A stretch of 64,000 nucleotides of DNA, taken from NCBI RefSeq assembly GCF_964355755.1, contig NC_092677.1, forward strand, positions 15,842,101-15,906,100. The letters run 5' to 3'. Source of the DNA: Antedon mediterranea. Taxonomy: Eukaryota > Echinodermata > Crinoidea > Comatulida > Antedonidae. Positions 32,601 to 40,969 of the stretch are shown piece after piece; positions within the stretch are counted from its first letter, which is position 1; every line of letters begins with the position of its first letter. The position numbers and the translations under genes were made by a program. A model generated the notes under the pieces. That model was not told the DNA's origin and did no database searches. It saw nothing but the letters and a program-made list of their open reading frames with translations.

Positions 32601-35600
32601 TTATTGACTGGTTGTGTACTAACCAGTTATAATAGGTCTCCTTATTGACTGGTTGTGTACTAACCAGTTATAATAGGTCTCCTTATTGACTGGTTGTGTA
32701 CTAACCAGTTATAATAGGTCTCCTTATTGACTGGTTGTGTACTAACCAGTTATAATAGGTCTCCTTATTGACTGGTTGTGTACTAACCAGTTATAATAGG
32801 TCTCCTTATTGACTGGTTGTGTACTAACCAGTTATAATAGGTCTCATTATTGACTGGTTGTGTACTAACCAGTTATAATAGGTCTCCTTATTGAGTGGTT
32901 GTGTACTAACCAGTTATAATAGGTCTCCTTATTGAGTGGTTGTGTACTAACCAGTTATAATAGGTCTCCTTATTGACTGGTTGTGTACTAACCAGTTATA
33001 ATAGGTCTCCTTATTGAGTGGTTGTGTACTAACCAGTTATAATAGGTCTCCTTATTGACTGGTTGTGTACTAACCAGTTATAATAGGTCTCCTTATTGAC
33101 TGGTTGTGTACTAACCAGTTATAATAGGTCTCCTTATTGACTGGTTGTGTACTAACCAGTTATAATAGGTCTCATTATTGACTGGTTGTGTACTAACCAG
33201 TTATAATAGGTCTCCTTATTGAGTGGTTGTGTACTAAGCAGTTATAATAGGTCTCCTTATTGACTGGTTGTGTACTAACCAGTTATAATAGGTCTCCTTA
33301 TTGACTGGTTGTGTACTAACCAGTTATAATAGGTCTCCTTATTGACTGGTTGTGTACTAACCAGTTATAATAGGTCTCCTTATTGACTGGTTGTGTACTA
33401 ACCAGTTATAATAGGTCTCCTTATTGAGTGGTTGTGTACTAACCAGTTATAATAGGTCTCCTTATTGACTGGTTGTGTACTAACCAGTTATAATAGGTCT
33501 CCTTATTGAGTGGTTGTGTACTAACCAGTTATAATAGGTCTCCTTATTGACTGGTTGTGTACTAACCAGTTATAATAGGTCTCCTTATTGAGTGGTTGTG
33601 TACTAACCAGTTATAATAGGTCTCCTTATTGACTGGTTGTGTACTAACCAGTTATAATAGGTCTCCTTATTGAGTGGTTGTGTACTAACCAGTTATAATA
33701 GGTTTCCTTATTGACTGGTTATATACTAAATTTGTAACAATTGTGTTTTTATCTTGAAACTAAAGGTCATAGTTGTGAACACAAAAACACTGAAAGTTGA
33801 TGCAAGTTTCAAAGTTAGTACAGGTTCCAGCAATACAACAGCAATCAAATCTATTGAATTTGCAAGAAGAGGAGAGTAAGTAAATATACAGTAGGCAGTT
33901 TGGGCAACCTTTGTGTGCGTATGAGTAAAACTTAGGTACTACGTCACACATTCTGTGTAGCTTTACTTAAATACTGTACATGATACTCGTTTTCTATGCA
34001 GATTTATTCGTTGAAAATTAAGTTGATAAAGGTGGCATAGATTATATTTTACCAAGAACATTTGACCTAAAGCTCTGTTTACACTATCAAACATTATGTG
34101 ACAAACAAATGTGATGTGCCCATATACATGATGTTGGCATATCACAACCATATTTGGGCACTAGTTTAATAGTGTAGACAGATAGCCAACCCATCGATGT
34201 TCAAGTGGTTATGTTTTATTTTATATCTGCATTATTAAAAATAGTAACTCTCTTTTCTTCTCCCTTGTGTCAGTTGTTTCCTAGTAAATACTGCTGACCG
34301 TGTGATCCGAGTTTACGAAAGTCGGGAAGTATTAGCATGTGGCAAAGATGGTGAGCCAGAACCAATTCAAAAACTGCAGGATCTGGTAAATAGGACAGCA
34401 TGGAAGAAATGCTGTTTCTCAGGGGATGGAGAATACATTGTTGCAGGTATGGTATGCAGCAAAAAATCAAAAGAATAACAGTTTAACATGATTGGCTGCA
34501 TATTATAGGTTCAAATTCTGACATAGGCATAGACTAGTACCACAGTATGTTTAGGGATCATGTGAAAATTATGTTACTGCAGTAACTATATTTTTACTGC
34601 AGCTGATATAAATATGCAGGTCATGGGTTAAAATTCTGACATAAGCATCTAGACTAGTACTAGAGTATTTTTAGGGATCATGTCTAAAATAATCTTACTG
34701 CAGTAACTCAAGTTTTTACTGCAGCTGCTGTAAATCCTCAGGTCATGGGTTAAAATTCTGACATAAGCATCTAGACTAGTACTAGAGTATTTTAGGGATC
34801 ATGTCTAAAATAATCTTACTGCAGTAACTCAAGTTTTTACTGCAGCTGCTGTAAATCCTCAGGTCATGGGTTCAAATTCTAAAATAGGCATAGACTAGTA
34901 CTAGAGTATTTTTGGGGATCATGTCAAAATGATCTTACTGCAGTAACTCAAAAGTTTTTACTGTAGCTGCTGTAAACCTGCAGGTCATGGGTTCAAATTC
35001 TGACAAAGGCATAGATAGTACTAGAGTTGTCTATGGGATCATGTCAAAAGTATGTTACTGCAGTAACAAAATGATTTTAGTTTTTGCAATGGTTACAATG
35101 AAGCAGTTTGTGAGGCATTCATGCAATAAACAGTGTGTATATGTTTATCCAAAGAAAGTTTGCTAAATAATTGCATAAAAAAAATGTAGTACTGCAGTAA
35201 CTGCAGTAGAATAATTTTGACATGGTCCCTTAGGCAAATGCTTTCCTGAATTTGTCATGTCATTTGCCATGTACTATTTGTGAGTCCAATGTACATAAAT
35301 GCACGATTTTACTTTAAAAAGAGTATTTTCTCCCTGCCTGCTGACAATGAATGATTGTAGCTGCATTGTGACTGAAATCCTCAGTAAATGGAGGAATGTT
35401 TAATTGACATAAGTCTTTTTTATATGAAGGTTCTGCCAGACAGCATGCTCTTTACATATGGGAGAAGAAATATGGTAACTTAGTCAAGATCCTTCATGGC
35501 ACCAGAGGTGAACTGCTATTGGACGTTGTGTGGCATCCTGTTCGACCAATCATTGCATCTGTTTCTAGTGGCGTTGTGTCACTATGGGCACAGAATCAAG

Positions 35601-38134
35601 TAGTATGTATTGGTCTTTTACCGATCTCTTTTAGACTGAATTTATAAAAAAAACTTTTTTTTATAGGCATGTTTATATTAGGACAATAACAAACGATGAA
35701 TAGAAGATAATTGCATATTTAAATCAAAAGGCAAATTACTGAAAAAATGACAATGCTGTGGTATCATTGACTGGATCTCAATGGAGATACAAATAAAGCA
35801 AGGAAAGAATTTGTAGAGCTTTCTTGCAACTCTAACCCTTCCTCAGTGCAAAGTATATTTATCTATTTATCATGGGTAGTGTGAACAGGCCTTAAATCGG
35901 TATCATCACGTACTAGCTTAAAACGTAGTTACTTAACAGATGCATAACTGTTTTTGCCAGGAAAATTGGAGTGCATATGCTCCTGACTTTAAAGAACTCG
36001 ATGAGAATGTTGAGTATGAAGAACGTGAGAGCGAGTTTGATATTGAAGATGAAGACAAGTCTGTAGAAGATGCTGTTGGTAAGATGAGGCAACATTCTTT
36101 GAAATCTCTGTTTACACTATCAAACTAGTTGGACAAAAAAAGTGTGAAGTGCCCAAATATGGACATGGTAATGTCCTATCACTGCCATATTTGGGCACAC
36201 TTTTTTTGCCAAACTAGTTTAATAGTGCAGACAGAGCTTTAGAAATACATTTATTTATTATTGATACACAATTGTGAATTATAGATTGGCTACAGTTGTT
36301 CAAGTAAAATGCAAATTCTATTTCCAAATTTTCTTTGGCAACTGAATGAATACTTTTTGCTTTTTTTTGCTAGATGCTCGTCAACTTGAGGATGAGGAAG
36401 TTGATGTTGTTTCTGTGGATGCAATTGCAGCCTTCATGAGCAGGTAAAGTCGTCATGCTATCCGATAGATTTTGGAGCAGGAGCAGTCCAATGCAACTAT
36501 CACTTAAGAGTGCTAAACCAGGGGCCCTTGCCCACTGTGTTATGCCACTGCACTCTCCCCTTCTCCGATCTCGCAATTATAATAAATACAAATATTATTT
36601 AATAATTATTGTGCAATGATAATCAAATTTTGTAGTGACGAGGAAGATGAAGATTGTAGTGCATTGCTGTTTTTACCAGTTGCACCAGAGATAGAAGAAC
36701 CTGAGGAACCAAGCTGGGCACCTGCAACAGACCCTGTAAGTAAACAATGCATCTTACCATGACCACCACCACAGTAAGGAAGGTGGCTATACGTTTAATC
36801 TTGTACCCCTTCCACATCAACTAGCAAACAGTGTTTTGAAACACTGGGATGTCAACTTAGGATTTGTAGTTGATGTGAATAAAGATCAAACTGAACTGAA
36901 TGTTCTGTGCTGGGTGGAGACACGCCGGGAATGTTAAAAATACCAACTTTAAACTCCAGGATGTTGGGTCAAAGGGTTATCCTCACACAATATTGCTTTA
37001 TAGTTCATTTTAAAATACTTAAAATTAAAATTATTTGTACAAAATATATAGCAGTATAAATGAAATATTATATGACTTCCTTATTATACAATAAAAATAT
37101 TATTAATTAAAATGATTTTGATTATCATCGCGATGCTAACAACAGAATAGAGAGCAGTATTTACAATTTTGCTTAAAACCCCTGGGTTGGTAGGTCGATG
37201 GGAATGGCTTGTCCCCAGCGTTTCATAGAGAGTATCACTGCTGAGCTTAATGTGAAATGTGTATTGTTGTGTATCATTAATTAATAATAAAATACAACAT
37301 TTTTTAATTTTAGACTGATGAACCCCTGGCTGAAAAGCGTGCTGCTACAGGAGAATCAATAAGTCCGTCACCCAAAAAAAAGAAACTCAAAGCTGTTGAA
37401 GTAGATTTGAAAAATGCACCATCGGACGGTAAATCAAATACTGTTTTATTTTATATAATTTTATTCCAAAAACGGTTCAAAATCTACACAACTATACAAT
37501 TTTAAATATTCATAATATCTAGGCTTAAAAACTACTTCGTACTATGCAATATAAAATAGGTTGTCTTGTCCAATATCTTGCATCCACTCACTTCAAACAT
37601 AATTCACATTGTATAGTATATAAATTAAATAAAGGATTATATACATAAATAAATTGTACTATTATATTAATTCTGCAATTTAGTGATATGTCCTCATCAT
37701 CAACTTATTTAAAACATTAATTTACAATATAAAAACAGATAAATATATACATGGTACTAGCATATTAATTCTGAATCAGAAAGCGCCTAATGTTGTGAAA
37801 CCCATCTAGGCGCTGTAACTATACTGGTTTTGGATCAAACATGTATAGAAACATACTCCCATAATGCAGCTGGTAATGAACGCAAAGTTAGTGTATTGAC
37901 CGTAACATAAAAGGTAATTAGCTATATACATTTTCTGATCTTAAACAATACATTGTAATTTTCCCCCCAGAAATCCACCCTCTTGCACTGAGTAAAGGGG
38001 GCGAGGGCAAGATGAAGAAAAAGACTACAAATATTTCAAAGTCAAAAGTGAGTTCTCGAACAAAGGATGGAGTGTCTAAACACAGAAACATAAAACAGTC
38101 ATCCAAAAATAGATCATCAGATGCCCAGGATTGA
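29631..38134 (+). CDS. RBBP5: Retinoblastoma-binding protein 5, COMPASS/MLL core subunit
   Basis: 14 exons: 29631-29649, 30044-30069, 30217-30389, 31272-31412, 31804-31891, 32286-32357, 33766-33875, 34274-34446, 35430-35602, 35961-36078, 36374-36443, 36636-36735, 37314-37428, 37971-38134. Phases agree; 513 aa (human 538). Known role: WD40 subunit of MLL/SET1 H3K4 methyltransferases with WDR5, ASH2L and DPY30. The start [15 protein letters not shown] matches the family. The propeller includes [44 protein letters not shown] and GDGEYIVAG. Exon 10 holds the ASH2L/nucleosome-contacting stretch ([17 protein letters not shown]) and exon 11 the WDR5-binding motif ([13 protein letters not shown], about 370-382). 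The tail is basic (KKKKLK, GKMKKK) and shorter than in vertebrates. The exon 3 donor is GC (30390-30391). Intron 6 is nearly all minisatellite. Confidence 0.96.
30412..30545. repeat. Dispersed repeat, partner of 17311-17480
   Basis: AACAACTTGTAACCATG, TTTCGCATAGTGTGAAG, ACAATTTTGTGGAAATTTCA and GTGAAATCTCAGGAGAAAAC match the block in TBC1D31 intron 14. It starts CCTTTTCACACCTGC, as MITE ends in this window do. Confidence 0.5.
30580..31070. mobile_element. MITE with repeated GGCCGAATCGTC termini, RBBP5 intron 3
   Basis: The left end has AAAATGACGGTTCCAGGACG then ATTCGGCCTGGGACTATTCG. The right end has four 17-18-bp subrepeats of GGGCCGAATCGTCTCG and closes with ACCAAAATGACC. The reverse complement of the right end matches the left (GACGATTCGGCC, GACTATTCGGCCC). 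About 490 bp, no ORF of note. Confidence 0.65.
31085..31215 (+). mobile_element. SINE 3' fragment, RBBP5 intron 3
   Basis: The stretch CTGGGCCCTCTGAGAGACCA and GATCCAGTATAAATAAATAA, with an (AATA)n tail, looks like the 3' end of an L2-tailed SINE. The head is missing. It ends about 55 bp before exon 4. Confidence 0.35.
31555..31675. repeat. TTTATTCGAGG-type dispersed repeat (pair with 9050-9300)
   Basis: Phrases GTGTTTATTTGAGGGGGAAT and TTTATTCGAGGCAGGCATTT recur in looser form at about 9088-9280 in TBC1D31 intron 2 (GACGTTTATTCGAGGGA, TATTTGAGAGGGGGGAATTT). It is a common intergenic repeat type, not a gene. Confidence 0.45.
32108..32213. mobile_element. MITE, GCTCTGTCTACAC family, copy 3, RBBP5 intron 5
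   Basis: TAAAGCTCTGTCTACACTAT at the left, CATGATGATGTCAG and CCATATTTGGGCAC inside. The right terminal repeat is lost. Confidence 0.65.
32421..33730 (+). repeat. 41-bp minisatellite, 32 units, fills RBBP5 intron 6
   Basis: The phrase GTTATAATAGGTCTCC recurs every 41 bp from 32421 to 33692 without a phase slip, giving 32 units. Each unit holds the inverted pair AACCAGT ... ACTGGTT, so it can form a stem around TATAATAGGTCTCCTTATTG. Variants (GACTGG or GAGTGG; CTCCTT or CTCATT; one AAGCAG) recur in blocks. Only 63 bp separates exon 6 from the array and 35 bp separates the array from exon 7. Confidence 0.97.
34070..34180. mobile_element. MITE, GCTCTGTCTACAC family, copy 4, RBBP5 intron 7
   Basis: TAAAGCTCTGTTTACACTAT at the left, CCATATTTGGGCACTAG inside, AATAGTGTAGACAG at the right. 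About 110 bp. Confidence 0.7.
34495..35075 (+). repeat. 121-bp tandem repeat with CTGCAG sites, RBBP5 intron 8
   Basis: GGTCATGGGTT recurs at 34619, 34741, 34862 and 34983, a period of 121-122 bp, over about 4.5 units. Each unit has ACTGCAGTAACT and TTTTTACTGCAGCTG (inverted around PstI-type sites) and a B-box-like GGTTCAAATTCTGACA. It may have grown from a SINE fragment. A half unit is at 35188-35228. Confidence 0.8.
35668..35892. mobile_element. Harbinger-like MITE, RBBP5 intron 9
   Basis: It begins AGGCATGTTTATATTAGGAC and ends with TTATCTATTTATCATGG then AGTGTGAACAGGCCT. Both ends match the intact element at 42866-43264. It is shortened and diverged. Confidence 0.55.
36099..36242. mobile_element. 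MITE, GCTCTGTCTACAC family, copy 5, RBBP5 intron 10
   Basis: ATCTCTGTTTACACTATCAA at the left and AATAGTGCAGACAGAGCTTT at the right, with AGTGCCCAAATATGGACATG and CCATATTTGGGCACACTTTT folding on each other. It starts 21 bp after the exon 10 donor. Confidence 0.75.
37770..37915 (-). mobile_element. SINE fragment (L2-tailed family), RBBP5 intron 13
   Basis: GAAAGCGCCTAATGTTGTGA, GGATCAAACATG and CATACTCCCATAATGCAGCT match the fuller copy at 39262-39515. Only the 3' half is left, and it is antisense to RBBP5. Confidence 0.6.
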
Positions 38135-38169
38135 AATGTTAATTTATAATGTTGTTATGCCTAATTTAA

Positions 38170-38286
38170 TGCTTGATTCCAAACACAAACCAAGAGGGTT
38201 GACCAATCAAAAGCGACAGTGGATGATTCATGTCTAATATGATTGGTCAAATTACTTGTGTTGCATCATCCAAGCAGGAACCAAGT
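38170..38286. mobile_element. piggyBac-like MITE in the RBBP5 3' UTR
   Basis: TTAA (38166-38169) followed by TGCTTGATTCC, and GGAACCAAGT followed by TTAA (38287-38290). Inside, TTGACCAATCAAAAGCG is mirrored by ATGATTGGTCAA. 117 bp, same family as 45769-45947. It begins 36 bp after the RBBP5 stop codon, so it should be part of the mRNA. Confidence 0.65.
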
Positions 38287-38550
38287 TTAACATCAGTTAT
38301 GGATAGATATAATGATAATATGCAGGCAAATGTGGCCTCATGTTTATAGCCAGCCATTTTTCAAACCTACCAACTCTGTCAAGTGCTTGTATTGATTAAA
38401 AAAATAGTGATATCCTAAGGTAAAATTTGAAACTTTCACCATGAGGGAATATGAATAAGTTTGTAACATACACATAAACTAAAGTGATGGTTAGTGTTTC
38501 TTTTTTAAATGTAAAATTAAAGTACATATACTAAAAAGAAATAGAGGGAG

Positions 38551-39085
38551 GCCCATTTATACTAGGACAATAACTAGATAAATATGTATTTTTCTTATAT
38601 AAAAATTGATCATCCTAGAACTATAGGAAATCATGATTAACAGGGAGGTCATGCTAATCTTCACCCGGTATTATCAAGTACATGCTAACATAATATTTAA
38701 TTTTATTGTGATATTAAAAAAATCAAAATACTGATTATGTTTTTTCCGCAACTGAAGCCTCTGTGATAAGTGATGTTGACACGTTGTGACAAATGAAAAA
38801 TGTAACAATATTTTAACTGATTTTTAACTTGTTTCTGGTAAAAAAAAAATAAAGTTAAATTAAGCATGTACTTGACACCATTTCATATCATAAAATCCTA
38901 TCTAGGGATACCAAGCATACTAGGCGAAGATTAGCGCAACGATACAATTCTATTGTTGTTATTATATATATATATCAATTGTTTTTCCAAAGAGAGCATA
39001 TACAGTTCTAGAATGAATAAGTTTTCTAATTTTGTTTATGTAAGAAAATGTATGTTTATTTAATTTATCATGGTCAATCTTTATT
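38551..39085. mobile_element. Harbinger-like MITE relic downstream of RBBP5
   Basis: AGGCCCATTTATACTAGGAC at the left matches the end of the 42866-43264 element. The right arm (CAGTTCTAGAATGAATAAG, TTTTGTTTATGTAAGAAAA, AATTTATCATGGTCAATC) is the inverted partner, but its terminal repeat is gone. An AATAAA at 38848-38853 inside it could serve RBBP5 polyadenylation. Confidence 0.5.
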
Positions 39086-39261
39086 TTCCAAGTGTGTAGC
39101 AGCATTAATGCTGCAATACACAGTATTTAGTTTAAATGTAGCATATTTTGAATATTAAAACATGTACAGTTGTATCAGTATGTTGTGTATTGTCTTGTAG
39201 TAATGCACCAACCCTGATAATCCTATAGAGGCTGTGACTATGGATTTAAAATGTAATATTA

Positions 39262-39515
39262 TCCTGGATTTATATAGCGCCTAATGGAACCGCTAAGCGC
39301 TGAACATTAATACCCCAGTCATTTTTTTAGGATCAAACACTATGGAAACATACTCCCATAATGCAGCTAGTAATCAGCGCAAAGTTGTGTTTATATAACC
39401 GGGTTCCCATATATACCTGGGTGGAGAGAGGGAAACGTAAGTAAAGTATCTTGCCTAAGGATACAAGCAATGCGGCGAGAGTTAGATTCGAACCTCCAAC
39501 ACACTGCTCCACACG
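39262..39515 (-). mobile_element. tRNA-derived SINE with L2-type tail (minus strand)
   Basis: Read on the minus strand: the B-box-like GGTTCGAATCTAAC (about 39485-39498), AGGCAAGATACTTTACTTAC, CTCTCTCCACCCAGGTATA, GCATTATGGGAGTATGTTTC and the tail TAGGCGCTATATAAATCC. Related copies are at 37770-37915 and 41335-41530. Confidence 0.75.
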
Positions 39516-39787
39516 GCCTTACTAAAATTGATTCCTGTCATGTGATTGGATGAAGTGCCCTATCAATCACTGAACATTGCAGTGCGGCTCGCAACCCCAC
39601 AATTTTCCTCTGTGACGAGTGACACTAAATACTATGATGCAGACTTAGAAAATACAAAAAACAAATTAAAATATGCAGTCATATAAAGGTAAATACCTTC
39701 TTTAGAAAACAACAAATTTGGTATCATAGCCTATCATTCAATCAAAATGAAATGACTAGAATCCACTTGTTATATATATACACTCAT

Positions 39788-40842
39788 CAGGGCCGTAGCC
39801 AGGATCTGTCAAGGGGGGGTTCGGAAACTAAATATTTGGGTCAAACCCCCCCCCCCCCTGGGGGTGGGGCCTGATGCGAAGCGAATTTTGTTAAATGACA
39901 CCCCTAGATGGCCGGAAAAGACACTCGTGCAGCATGCTACCAATGAGCAAAAAGATCGTACATTTTTCCTTCTTCTCAAACACGTCGATAATTTAAAGGA
40001 CGATAACTATTTGTTGCCGTATGTTAGATGCGCGTGCTCTGTGCGGAACCGCCGATTGTTTGATCATTTACTCCGTATTTTGTTTTGCGTTCAAGTTCAA
40101 TGCGAACGTACATCTAGGAGCAGCCCCGAAAAAAGCACACTGGTTGAAGGCAAATGCTATTTGCTAGCTCTATCTATAATATTTATTTACAGCAATTTGT
40201 TGAGGAATATAAATATGTAAATAGGTGATATTGATACATTTTAGTACGTATCGGCTGGTGGTCTAGAAAAAAATAATCGGATGCCATAATGTGAACTACA
40301 GTACTTGATACCATAGATATTATAGTGTAAAATATTAATATTCACTATAATCCTCTATGATACATTATACTTCATAGTCACACATAAATACTGATGTACG
40401 TCGGAAGGCAATATACTTAATGCATGCTGCCTGACTGCCAGTGATCTAAACAATTATAGGTACGCAGTTGTCTGGCGGTGTCCTTTGTACGAATCGTTCG
40501 TGCCCCAGTTCGCTATGAGACGCGTCAATATCATGTTACATGCAGGGACCAAACATTTATTTTTCAGGTTAAAATCGGCAATTCATTTGCAGCTTTTAGA
40601 AATTTACAGACACATATCGCTAATTGACGCTCATACAGAGAAGAAGGTTCACGAACAAGTTTACAAATTTTTCAATTTACAAACAACTTTTTGTACTGTG
40701 GGGCACGTATTTGGAGGATTTTTGGAGATGAGGGTGAGGTATTGGGCATGTCGGGGATGGGGGTTCGCAGTCGGTTAAGGGGGGTTTGCTGTAAAGGGGG
40801 GGTTCGCCCGAACCATAAAAACCCCCCCTGGCTACGGGCCTG
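39788..40842. mobile_element. Terminal-inverted-repeat element CAGGGCCGTAGCCAGG, 1055 bp
   Basis: The left end CAGGGCCGTAGCCAGG and the right end CCTGGCTACGGGCCTG are inverted partners with one mismatch. CTCAT flanks both sides (39783-39787 and 40843-40847). Just inside both ends are G- or C-runs (AAGGGGGGGTTCGG; GGGGGGTTCGCCCGAACC). Two open stretches (39864-40220, 40485-40778) show no transposase motif I recognise. The GTAGCCAGG end is widespread in marine invertebrate DNA; the superfamily is not assigned here (hAT would give an 8-bp duplication). Confidence 0.75.
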
Positions 40843-40969
40843 CTCATAAACATTCATTATTTGTATATTATATTAGCTACTGTATTGGTAATTCACCTCG
40901 TATAAAAAACACTGTATAAAATAAATTATTACAAGTGCTATTGCAGTATTATGATCGGCCGCCCCACAG

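Noticed and set aside
32421-33730. CRISPR-like regular array
   Set aside because: Units are contiguous 41-bp repeats with no unique spacers, inside an animal intron. It is a minisatellite.
39864-40778. Two open frames inside the GTAGCCAGG element as a transposase
   Set aside because: No DDE/D, BED or other transposase motif is visible and neither frame is long enough.
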